Source of the DNA: Actinacidiphila alni | Lineage (GTDB): Bacteria > Actinomycetota > Actinomycetes > Streptomycetales > Streptomycetaceae | Direction of reading: 5' to 3' | Assembly: GCF_900112845.1 (NCBI RefSeq) | Contig: NZ_FONG01000003.1 | Span: 372,001 to 436,000, forward strand | DNA: 64,000 bases | Shown: one piece after another, positions 54,656 to 63,700 of the stretch | Layout: the number at the start of each line of letters is the position of its first letter | How positions within the stretch are numbered: position 1 is the first letter of the stretch | The notes under the pieces: generated by a model | The model's input: the letters and a program-made list of their open reading frames with translations, nothing else | Database searches by the model: none | What the model was told of the DNA's origin: nothing | Position numbers and translations under genes: made by a program

Positions 54656-56628
54656 GTTCCCCGACGACCCCCGCACCAGGCCCGGCCCTGGACGGGGCCG
54701 CGACCCCGCTGCCGCGCTCGGTGCTCGGCAGGCTCTTCGCCGTGGTCGGTCCCGCCGCCGCCCCCGCGCTGCGCCGGCAGATCGCCCGGGTCGCCGCCTA
54801 CTCGGTGCTCCAGGGCGTCACCTTCGTCCTGTCCGTACCGGCGCTGCGCGCCCTGCTCGACCACGACACGACCGCCGCCTGGTGGTGGGCGGCCGCCGTC
54901 GCCGTGAGCGCCGCCGTCACACTGGCGGCCCGGCACGCCCAGTCGATGGGCGGCTTCAGGGTCGGCCTCGCGACCATCAACGCCCTGCACCACCGGCTCG
55001 GCGACCACCTCGTGACGCTGCCGCTCGGCTGGTTCTCCGCCAAGCGCGGCGACCGGCTGACCCGGCTCGTCGGCCAGGGCACCAAGGACGCCAGCGGCAT
55101 CGTCGCCCACTACCTGGAACCGTTGCTGACCGGGGTGCTCACCCCGGCCGTCGTCCTGATCGGCGTCCTCGCCTGGGACTGGCGGCTCGGCCTGACCCTG
55201 CTGGTGTGCGCGCCCGTGCTCTACGCCGTCCACCGCTGGAGCGCGGCGCTGGCCGCGACGGTGGACCGGAGACTGGACGAGGCGGCCGCCGAGGCGAACG
55301 GCCGCGTCGTGGAATTCGCCCGCGCGCAGAGCGTGCTGCGGGCCGGCGGGCCCGAGGGTCTCGGCTGGTCGCTGCTGGACGGCAGCCTCGCCGCCCAGGA
55401 CCGCGAGACCCGGCGCAGGTCCCGCGCCGACGCGCCCGCCCGGCTGCTGTTCGGCATCACCGTCCACCTGGGCGTCGCCGCCGCCCTGGTGGTCGGGACG
55501 AGCCGCCTGCTCGACGGCGCCGACACGGCGGTCCTGATCGCGCTGCTCGTCCTGACCGTCCGCTTCGCGGAACCGGTCGCCGCCGTCGCCAACCTCTCCA
55601 CCACGCTGCGCGGTTCGGTGACCGCCCTGGAGAACATCGTCGAGGTGCTCTCCGAACGCCCGCTGCCCGAACCCACCGAGCCCGCCGCGCTCACCGAACC
55701 CGCCGACGGAAAGCGCGGGTTGGCGGTCGAACTGCGCGACGTGCGCTTCGGCTACGAGGCGGACCGCCCGCCCGTACTGGACGGGGTGAGCCTGCGCGCG
55801 GCCCCCGGCTCTGTGGTCGCCCTGGTCGGCGCGTCCGGCGCCGGCAAGACCACGGTGACCCGGCTGGTGGCCCGCTTCGCCGACGTGGACGCGGGCCAGG
55901 TGCTCGTCGGCGGGCACGACGTCCGCGATCTGACGGCGGATCAGCTCGCCGGACTGCTGTCGGTCGTCTTCCAGGACGTCTACCTCTTCGACGACACCGT
56001 TCTGGAGAACATCAGGGCGGGCCGACCCACCGCCACCGACGAGGAGGTCGAACGGGCGGGCAGGCTCGCCCGGTTGGGCGAGGTCGTGGACCGCCTCCCG
56101 GACGGCTGGCACACCCGGGTCGGCGAAGGCGGTGCCGCGCTTTCCGGCGGGGAACGCCAACGCGTGTCCCTGGCCCGGGCCCTGCTCAAGGACGCGCCCG
56201 TCGTGCTGCTGGACGAGGCGACGGCCTGGCTGGACGCCGGGAATCAGGCCGCCGTGCAGCGCACCCTGGCCGAACTCTCCGGCCGCTGCACCTTGTTGGT
56301 GGTCGCCCACCGGCTGGAGACCGTCGTCGGCGCGGACCTGATCGTTGTCCTGGACGAGGGCCGGGTCGTCGAGACCGGCACCCATGAGGAGCTGCTGGCC
56401 AGGAAGGACGGCCGCTACGCGGCGTTCTGGCGGGAACGCACCGCGGTCGGCGGCTGGCGGCTCGACCCGGCGCCGGCCCCGGAGTCCGGGGCCGCCGGGC
56501 CGGCCGTCCCCGGGCAGGCCGATGCGCCGACCGACGCACCTGCTGAGGCACCGACCGATGTGCCGACCGGGGCACACGCCGCAGAACAGGTCTCCGAGGA
56601 GGCCGCGAAGGAGGTGCGGACGCCATGA
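54652..56628 (+). CDS. ABC half-transporter, partner subunit (YbtQ/IrtB-like)
   Basis: This is a 658-residue protein coupled by ATGA to the first half-transporter. The membrane domain (~40-320) is followed by an ATPase with Walker A GASGAGKTT, signature LSGGERQRV, Walker B VVLLDEATAWLD and VVAHRLETV. A C-terminal tail of ~55 residues is Pro/Ala/Thr-rich with repeated APTDAPAEAPTDVPTG. It is the probable heterodimer partner for siderophore movement. Confidence 0.88.
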   Translation: MSSPTTPAPGPALDGAATPLPRSVLGRLFAVVGPAAAPALRRQIARVAAYSVLQGVTFVLSVPALRALLDHDTTAAWWWAAAVAVSAAVTLAARHAQSMGGFRVGLATINALHHRLGDHLVTLPLGWFSAKRGDRLTRLVGQGTKDASGIVAHYLEPLLTGVLTPAVVLIGVLAWDWRLGLTLLVCAPVLYAVHRWSAALAATVDRRLDEAAAEANGRVVEFARAQSVLRAGGPEGLGWSLLDGSLAAQDRETRRRSRADAPARLLFGITVHLGVAAALVVGTSRLLDGADTAVLIALLVLTVRFAEPVAAVANLSTTLRGSVTALENIVEVLSERPLPEPTEPAALTEPADGKRGLAVELRDVRFGYEADRPPVLDGVSLRAAPGSVVALVGASGAGKTTVTRLVARFADVDAGQVLVGGHDVRDLTADQLAGLLSVVFQDVYLFDDTVLENIRAGRPTATDEEVERAGRLARLGEVVDRLPDGWHTRVGEGGAALSGGERQRVSLARALLKDAPVVLLDEATAWLDAGNQAAVQRTLAELSGRCTLLVVAHRLETVVGADLIVVLDEGRVVETGTHEELLARKDGRYAAFWRERTAVGGWRLDPAPAPESGAAGPAVPGQADAPTDAPAEAPTDVPTGAHAAEQVSEEAAKEVRTP

Positions 56629-57818
56629 CCTTCGTCGAGGAGCGGACCGGGGAGCGGCGCCCGGAACAGGCGACGGCGGCCGTCGTCGCCGAGGACCTGC
56701 GGCTGTCGTACGGGACGCACACCGCGCTGGACGGGCTGTCCCTGACCGTCGGCGCGGGCGAGATCGTCGGCCTGCTCGGACCCAACGGCGCGGGCAAGAC
56801 CACCACCGTCAACATCCTGTCGACGCTGGAGCCGCCGGACTCCGGCACCGCCCGTGTCGGCGGCCACGACGTACGCACCGCGCCCGCCGATGTCCGCGAG
56901 GTCATCGCCCTCACCGGCCAGTACGCCTCGGTGGACGAGGAGTTGACCGGCCGGGAGAATCTGGTACTCTTCGCCCGGCTGCTCGGCCTGCGCAAGGCGG
57001 CGGCCAAGGAGCGCGCGGCGGAACTGCTGGCCGCCTTCGACCTGCTGGAGGCCGCCGACCGCCGCGCCGCCACGTACTCCGGCGGCATGCGGCGCAGGCT
57101 CGACCTCGCGGCCGGACTGGTCCGCGACCCCGCCGTGGTCTTCCTGGACGAGCCCACCACCGGGCTCGACCCGCGCAGCCGTCTCGCGCTGTGGGCCGCC
57201 GTCCGCGAACTGCGGGCCAGGGGAGTGGCGGTGCTGCTCACCACCCAGTACCTGGAGGAGGCCGACCGGCTGGCGGACCGCGTCGTGGTCATCGACCGGG
57301 GCCGCGTCATCGCCACCGGCACCCCGCAGCAGCTCAAGGAGCAGGTCGGCGGCACCTTCTGCGAGGTGACCCCGGCCGACCCGGCCGACGCGCCCCGAGT
57401 GCTCGCCGCACTCGCCGACCTCGGCGCCGACGCCCGCGAGGACGCGGTGGCACTGCCCGCGCCTGACGGCCCGGCGACCCTGGCCACCGTCGTCCGGCGG
57501 ATGGAGGACGCCGGAGTCGCACTCACCGACATCGCGCTGCGCCGCCCCTCGCTGGACGAGGTGTTCCTCGCGCTGACCGGCCGCCCCGCCGAGCACCGTA
57601 CGGCGGACGACCCGGCCGTCCCCGGGCCCGTATCCGTCCCCGGGCCCGGGGACGCGGATTCCGGTGCCGATGCGGCCGGGACGGGTGGTGTACGCGACGG
57701 CCGGGAGGTGGCCGGAGCCGGTGACGTACGCGACGGCCGGGACGGGCCCGGAGCCGGCGACGTACGCCACGACAATGACGGGGCCCCGGGAAGCGGCACG
57801 CAGGGCGGTGCCGGATGA
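56625..57818 (+). CDS. DrrA-like ABC transporter ATPase
   Basis: This is a 397-residue protein coupled by ATGA. The ABC domain has Walker A GPNGAGKTT, signature YSGGMRRRLDLAA, Walker B VVFLDEPTTGLDP and the switch segment TTQYLEEADRLADRVVVID. A DrrA-type C-terminal domain follows. The last ~65 residues are a Gly/Asp-rich tail with a repeated GAGDVRDGR/GGVRDGR motif. Paired with two permeases downstream, it forms an ABC-2 exporter, probably for the siderophore or a related metabolite. Confidence 0.9.
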   Translation: MTFVEERTGERRPEQATAAVVAEDLRLSYGTHTALDGLSLTVGAGEIVGLLGPNGAGKTTTVNILSTLEPPDSGTARVGGHDVRTAPADVREVIALTGQYASVDEELTGRENLVLFARLLGLRKAAAKERAAELLAAFDLLEAADRRAATYSGGMRRRLDLAAGLVRDPAVVFLDEPTTGLDPRSRLALWAAVRELRARGVAVLLTTQYLEEADRLADRVVVIDRGRVIATGTPQQLKEQVGGTFCEVTPADPADAPRVLAALADLGADAREDAVALPAPDGPATLATVVRRMEDAGVALTDIALRRPSLDEVFLALTGRPAEHRTADDPAVPGPVSVPGPGDADSGADAAGTGGVRDGREVAGAGDVRDGRDGPGAGDVRHDNDGAPGSGTQGGAG

Positions 57819-58624
57819 CCGCCACCGCGCCGGCCACGGCGACCGCACCCCCGGCCGCGTCGCGGCTGACCCAGTCATGGGTGCTCGCCCTGCGCGCGGT
57901 CACGCTGCTGCGGCGGGACACCGCCGAGATCTCCGGCGCCGTCCTCGCACCCCTGGTGTTCTTCGTGGGCTTCTACGTGCCCATGCGCGGCGTGATGGCG
58001 GACCGGGGCGTCGACTACGCGCAATGGCTGCCGCCGATCGTGGTGCTGCAATCGATGCTTTTCGTGGCGATGTCCTCCGCCGACGCGATCGCCGCCGACG
58101 TCCAGCAGGGCATGTTCCGCCGGTTCCGTACGATGCCGCTGGCCCGGCTCGCACCCGTCGCGGGACGGCTTGGCGCCGACCTGTGCCGTGCCCTGCTGGC
58201 CTGCGCGGCGGCCGTCGCGATCGCCACCGCCTTCGGCTTCCGCTTCCGGGCCGGTGCCGGTGCCGCCGCCGGATTCGTCGTCCTGGCCGTGGCCTTCGCG
58301 CTCTGCCTGGCCGTCGGATGCATCGCGCTCGGCCTCGTCGTCGGCAATCCCGAGCACACCGCGTCCGCGATGCTGGTGCCGCAACTGCTCCTGACGATGC
58401 TCTCCACCGGCTTCACGCCGGTGAGCGGATTCCCCGGCTGGATCAGGCCGTTCGTCCGCAATCAGCCCGTCTCGCAGGCCGCCGACGCGCTCCGCGCACT
58501 GGCCGCGGGCGGACCGCCCGCCCGGCCGGTGCTCGTCACCACGGCGTGGCTCGCGGGGCTGCTCGTCGTCTTCACCCTGCTGGCGGGCCGCGCGCTCGGC
58601 CGCTCGAAGGGCGGTCCGCGATGA
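57815..58624 (+). CDS. ABC-2 type permease (DrrB-like), first
   Basis: This is a 269-residue membrane protein coupled by ATGA to the ATPase. Six hydrophobic helices are present. The segment QSMLFVAMSSADAIAADVQQGMFRRFRTMPLARL is the cytoplasmic coupling region of ABC-2 permeases, and NPEHTASAMLVPQLLLTMLSTGFTPVSGFPGWIRPF is the conserved C-terminal motif. It is the membrane half of the DrrA-like exporter. Confidence 0.88.
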   Translation: MTATAPATATAPPAASRLTQSWVLALRAVTLLRRDTAEISGAVLAPLVFFVGFYVPMRGVMADRGVDYAQWLPPIVVLQSMLFVAMSSADAIAADVQQGMFRRFRTMPLARLAPVAGRLGADLCRALLACAAAVAIATAFGFRFRAGAGAAAGFVVLAVAFALCLAVGCIALGLVVGNPEHTASAMLVPQLLLTMLSTGFTPVSGFPGWIRPFVRNQPVSQAADALRALAAGGPPARPVLVTTAWLAGLLVVFTLLAGRALGRSKGGPR

Positions 58625-59445
58625 CCACCGCGAACACGTCTGCCGGGCCGTCCGCCGAGCGGACGCGCGGCAGCGCCCTCGCCCAGGGCGGCCTTCAGGC
58701 CGGCCGGCTGCTGCGCCGCTGGTCGCGGTCGCCGATCGTCTTCGTCCAGGCCCTGGTCTTCCCGGTGTTCCTGCTGCTGGTCTTCCGGCTGGTGTTCGGC
58801 ACGACCGTCGCCGCCTCCTCCGGCGGCGACAGCCTCAACCGCTTCCTGCCGCTCGCGACCCTGGTCGGTACCGTCTTCGGCGGCGTCGGCAGCGGCGCGT
58901 CCCTGATCCGGGAGCGCGAGACCGGGCTGCTCGACCGCTTCCGCGCCATGCCCGTGCACCGCTCGTCGCTGCTGATCGGCCGGCTGGAGGCGGAACTGAT
59001 CCGGGCGCTGCTGACGTCCGTGGCCTTCCTCGCCGTCGGCTACGCGCTGGGCTTCCGGGCCGACGGCGACGCGGGCGCGGCGGCGCTGCCGCTCTTCCTC
59101 GCCGTGCCGCTGCTGCTCGGCGCCGCCTTCGCGGCGCTGGTCTGCGCGGTGGCCGCGCACGCCCGCAGTGTCGCCTCGCTCAGCGGCCTGTCGATGCTCT
59201 TCACCCTGATGCTCTTCTTCAACACCGGCTTCGCGCCCGCCGATTCCTACCCGGGGGCGCTGCGTCCGCTGGTCCGCGCGCTGCCGCTGAGCTGCGGCGC
59301 GGACGCGATGCGCGGCCTCGCCGACGGCGGCGCCGTCCGTACGCCGCTGCTCGGTGTGCTCGCCTGGACGGTCGCCATGGTCGCGGTCTTCGGCGCGATC
59401 GCCGTCCGCGGCCTGTCGGGCTCCGCCCGGCACGACAGCACCTGA
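58621..59445 (+). CDS. ABC-2 type permease (DrrB-like), second
   Basis: This is a 274-residue membrane protein, coupled by ATGA. It shares the family pattern with its neighbour: ASLIRERETGLLDRFRAMPVHRSSLLIGRLEAELIRALL and FTLMLFFNTGFAPADSYPGALRPLVRALPL. With the preceding gene it makes a heterodimeric permease served by a single ATPase. It begins with a polar ~35-residue cytoplasmic leader. Confidence 0.88.
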   Translation: MTTANTSAGPSAERTRGSALAQGGLQAGRLLRRWSRSPIVFVQALVFPVFLLLVFRLVFGTTVAASSGGDSLNRFLPLATLVGTVFGGVGSGASLIRERETGLLDRFRAMPVHRSSLLIGRLEAELIRALLTSVAFLAVGYALGFRADGDAGAAALPLFLAVPLLLGAAFAALVCAVAAHARSVASLSGLSMLFTLMLFFNTGFAPADSYPGALRPLVRALPLSCGADAMRGLADGGAVRTPLLGVLAWTVAMVAVFGAIAVRGLSGSARHDST

Positions 59446-59588
59446 CCGCCCGCCCCCGCACCGAATCGCCCAACACCCCGCGGCAGCGTCGCCGCACCAG
59501 GACCCCACACCCCCACACCCGTCCCGCGGCGCCATGCCCACGGACCGGCTCAACCCCCGCTCGAATCGCGCACAACCGGAGGCACCAC

Positions 59589-60635
59589 GTGTTCCGCACC
59601 CTCAGACCCGGACGTCCGAACCGTACGCTCGCCGCCGCGGCGGCCGTCGCCGGACTGCTGCTCACCGCCGCGGCCTGCGGCTCCGACTCCAAGGACGACA
59701 AGGACGCCAAGGCCACCCCGGCCGCGTCGTCCTCCGCGTCGGCCTCGGCCTCGTCGGCGTCCACCGCGGCCTTCCCGGTCACCGTCAAGGACTCGCAGGG
59801 CAGCGTCACGATCAAGGCCGAGCCGAAGCGAGTGGTCGCGCTCAGTTCCGTCGACCTCGACGCCTCGCTCGCGGCCGGCGTCGTCCCGGTGCTCGCGACG
59901 AAGAACTTCTTCTCGCCCGACGGCACCTACCCCTGGCTGAAGGACAAGATGACGGGCGACACCAAGCTCGTCGCCGTCACCGCGGCCCTGCCCTTCGAGG
60001 AGATCGCCGCGCTCAAGCCGGACCTGATCCTCGACACCGGCGACTACACCGCCAAGGACAACTACGCCAAGCTGTCGAAGATCGCCCCGACGCTGGCGCC
60101 CATCACCTCGGCCGCCACCGACTCCTGGCAGGACCGGCAGAAGCTCGTCGGCCAGGCGCTCGGCCGGGTCACCGAGTCCGACGCGTCGATCAAGCAGTCG
60201 CAGGACGCCGTGACGGCGGTCAAGGCGAAGTACCCGGGCCTGGCGGGCAAGACCTTCAGCGTCACCTACACCGCCGCCGCCGACCAGATCGTCACTCTCT
60301 CCTCGCCGAACGACTTCGCCGTGGGCTTCCTGGAATCGCTCGGCCTCAAGCAGGCGCCCAAGCTGACCGCGCTCGCCAAGAACAGCCGCGGCGTCGGCAC
60401 CGTCAGCCAGGAGAAGCTCGACGTGCTGTCCGCCGACCTGATGATCGGCGCCTACCAGACGCCTGACCTGGAGAAGCAGATCGGCAAGTCGCCGCTGATG
60501 ACGGCGGCCGCCAAGGGCCACACCCTCCAGGAGGTGGACCTGACGACCATCACCTTGCTGCGCAACCCGTCGACGCTGGGGCTGCCGTGGGTCCTCGACC
60601 AGCTCGACCCCGCCTTCGCGAAGGTCGCCGGCTGA
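59589..60635 (+). CDS. Iron-siderophore ABC transporter substrate-binding lipoprotein
   Basis: This is a 348-residue protein; the GTG at 59589 has CGGAGG upstream. Signal peptide and lipobox (LLTAAAC) are followed by an Asp/Lys/Ser-rich linker. A class III (TroA/FhuD-type) binding fold then follows: VTIKAEPKRVVALSSVDLDASLAAGVVPVLA, AALKPDLILDTGDYT and KLVGQALGR. It captures ferric siderophore outside the membrane. No importer permease follows in the window, so it may serve the half-transporter pair at the operon's start or a distant permease. It ends at a strong terminator. Confidence 0.9.
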   Translation: MFRTLRPGRPNRTLAAAAAVAGLLLTAAACGSDSKDDKDAKATPAASSSASASASSASTAAFPVTVKDSQGSVTIKAEPKRVVALSSVDLDASLAAGVVPVLATKNFFSPDGTYPWLKDKMTGDTKLVAVTAALPFEEIAALKPDLILDTGDYTAKDNYAKLSKIAPTLAPITSAATDSWQDRQKLVGQALGRVTESDASIKQSQDAVTAVKAKYPGLAGKTFSVTYTAAADQIVTLSSPNDFAVGFLESLGLKQAPKLTALAKNSRGVGTVSQEKLDVLSADLMIGAYQTPDLEKQIGKSPLMTAAAKGHTLQEVDLTTITLLRNPSTLGLPWVLDQLDPAFAKVAG

Positions 60636-60654
60636 GCCGTCGCCCGTAGTCGCC

Positions 60655-60706
60655 CATAAAAGAGGTGGGGAGGGAGCGGCCGCTCCCTCCCCACCTCCTC
60701 TTTTTC
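60655..60706. terminator. Bidirectional terminator with 36-bp perfect palindrome
   Basis: The arms 60662-60679 and 60680-60697 are perfectly complementary (18 bp each) and centred on CGGCCG. TTTTT follows on the plus strand (60701-60705) and AAAA precedes (60657-60660), giving a U-tract in both directions. It separates the convergent binding-protein and megasynthase genes. Confidence 0.93.
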
Positions 60707-60708
60707 GT

Positions 60709-63700
60709 TCAGTGCCCGCGGGTGCGTGCGGCGGCCTTGAGCCGCCGCTCGGCGCGCGACCTGCCGCGCCCACCCGCCGCCGGGGCCGCGGTGCCCGCCG
60801 GCTCCAGCGCCTCGGCGAGGGCCCGGACAGTCGGCCGGCGGAACAGCTCCACCATCGGCAGATCGCGGCCCAGCCGCTCCTGGAGCAGGCCGTGCACCCG
60901 TGTCGCCTGCAAGGAACCGCCGCCCAGGTCGAAGAAGCTGGACTCCCGGGTCACGTCCCGCACCCCCAGCACCTCCGTCCAGGCCGCCGCGATCACCTCT
61001 TCGAGGCCGGCACGCGGCTCCGCGTCGGAGGCCGTCGCCTGCGCACCCGCCCCGGCGGCGAGACGCGCCCGGTCCACCTCACCGGTCGCCGGGTCGAGCG
61101 GCAGCGTGCCGAGCACGGCCGGCCGTACGGCGGTCGGCGTACCGAACCGGTCGACGACAGTCTCGCCCGCGGCCGTCTCCGCCTCGGCGTGCACGGTCAA
61201 CTCCCGCAGCGCCCGCGCCGGTTCCGCCAAGTGCGCCGCGATCCACGGGCGCGCCGGGTCGAGACCGATCAGCTGGTGCGGCGCGTCCCGCTCCAGCGCC
61301 ACGGTGAGCGACGCCAGCGCCTCATCGGGCGGCAGGACGCGGTAGCCGCGGGCCCGCGTGAGCTGCTTGAGCGGGTGACCCGCGCTCATGCCCGTCTCGT
61401 CCCACATGCTCCACGCCAGGCTGTACGCGTCAAGACCGGTCGCCTGCCGCTGGTGGACGGCCAGCGCGTCGAGAAACGCCGAGGCCGCCGCGTAACCGGC
61501 CACCGAGGCGCCGCCGAAGAAGCCGTTCACGGAGGAGAAGGAGACGAAGAGCAGCCCCGGCCGGTCCCGCAGCAGGCTGTGCAGCACGCGGGCCCCGCCG
61601 ACCTTGGCGTCCAGCGCCTCGTCCAACTCCGCGGCCGTGCACGCCGCGAGCGGCGCCTCACGGTAGGAGCCCGCCAGATGCAGCACCCCGTCCAGCGGCG
61701 CGCCCCATTCCTGCTCGGCCGCCCGCAGCGCCCCGCCGACCGCGTCCGCGTCCCGGACATCGGCGACGGCGTACGCGATCCGCGGGTCGTCCGGCTCCGC
61801 ACGCGCCGTGCGGCCCAGGCACAGCACGCGGGCGCCGTACTCACGGGCCAGCACGCCGGCCAGCAGGCGACCGATGCCGCCCGTGCCGCCGGTCACCAGA
61901 TAGCGCCCGCCGGGCACGAAGGACACCGCGCGGCGCGCGGGCGCGGCCGGCGCGAGGCGCCGCACCAGCCGTCGGCCGTCCCGGTGGGCGACGACCGTGT
62001 CCCGGGGCAGCCGGGCCACTTCCCCGGCCAGCAGCGCCGCCACGGAATCCGCGTCCCCGGGCGGCACGTCGACCTGCACCACCCGCGCCCCGTCCCGCTC
62101 ATGGCCGAGCGTCGCCACCAGCCCGGCGACCGGCGCCCGCTCGTACGCGACCGGGTCGTCCGGACCCACGGACACCGCATGACTGGTCACGACGTATACC
62201 GCCGTCGCGTCGGCGCTGTCCCCGAACAGCCCGAGCAGGGCGTGCAGTTCGGCCCGCGCGGCATCGGGCGCTATAGCGACACCGCCGCCGTACGCCCGCA
62301 GGTCGACCACCGTCGTGGGGCGGTCGTGAGCCGTGGCCGCGCCGGTTGCCTGCGACCGTGCGTGACCACTCGCCTGTACGTCGGACCGGGAGGCGGCCTG
62401 CGCGCCCACAACGCCGCCGTGGGGTCCGCCCGTGTCCGCCGTGGTCCGGGCCGCAAGGGTGGGGCCGTCCGTGCCGGTGGCCGTCGCCGCGTCGCCGTCC
62501 TTCACCAGGACGCAGCGCCGCCCCGCCGCCTCCAAGGTGCGGGCCAGCCGTTTGGCGACGCCCTCGGTGTCGGCGAGTATCAGGACCGCGCCCCCCGCCG
62601 GGGCCGAGGCCGTGGTGAGCGCACGGGGTACCCAGACGGGGCGGTGGAAGTGGTCGGGCACCGTGCCGTCGTCCGGGTCCGGGCCGGACGCGGTGAAACC
62701 GCCCGCCTCGAAACGGGCCCGGATCGCGGTGCGTTGGATCTTGCCGATCTCGGTCTTGGGGATGTCGGACGGCTCGACGGCCAGCACATGGCGGGGGTTG
62801 ACGCCGATCCGGTCGAGCACGGCGCGGCGGACGGTGCGGATCGCGTCGTCCCGGTCGGCGCCGTCACGCGGGTGGAAGAAGACGGCCAGTTCGTCCGTGG
62901 TGGCGGCGGCCGTCCGCACCGCGACGGCGGCGGTGAACGACGGCTCGACGCAGGCCAGTTCGTCGACCACGGACTCGATCTCGTGGCTGTGGTAGTTGAC
63001 GCCGTTGAGGATGACGACGTCCTTGGCGCGGCCGGTGAGGGTGAGGCGGCCGCCCTCGACCCGGCCCAGGTCACCGGTGTCGAACCAGCCGTCGGGCGTG
63101 AAGGCGGCGGCGTTCTGTTCCGGCGCCGCGTCGTAGCCGGTGGTGACGGTGGCGCCGCGCACCTGGAGGCGGCCGATGTCGCTCTCGCGCAGCACGCGCG
63201 GCTCGGCGTCCGGGCCGTCCACGATGCGCAGCGCGCACCCCGGCAGGGGGGCTCCGACCTCCACGAAGGCGTCCTCGTCCGCGGTGGTGGTGAGCGTGAA
63301 GCGGTCGGAGTAGACCATCGCGGAGGACGTCTCCGACATGCCCCAGGCGGGCCGCATCGCCGTGCCCGGCAGACCGTACGGTGCCAGCAGCCGCAGCCAG
63401 CGGCGGGCCACCCGGGCGACGATCGCCTCACCGGCGTTCATCACGAAGCGCAGCGGCGACAAGTCCCAGTCGGCGCCGCGCCGTTCGAGGTCGGCGGCGC
63501 GGTCGTCGACAAGGCCGAAGGCGAAGTTGGGCGCCCAGGTGGTGGTGGCCCGGAAGCGGTGCGCCAGGTCCAGCCAGCGCAGCGGATCCTGGAGGACCCA
63601 GCGGGTCGGCGCGTGCACCTGGCGGCAGCCGAGGAAGACGTCGCGCAGATGGAACATCACCACACCGCCGACATGGTCCAGCGGCAGCCAGTTGACCGAT

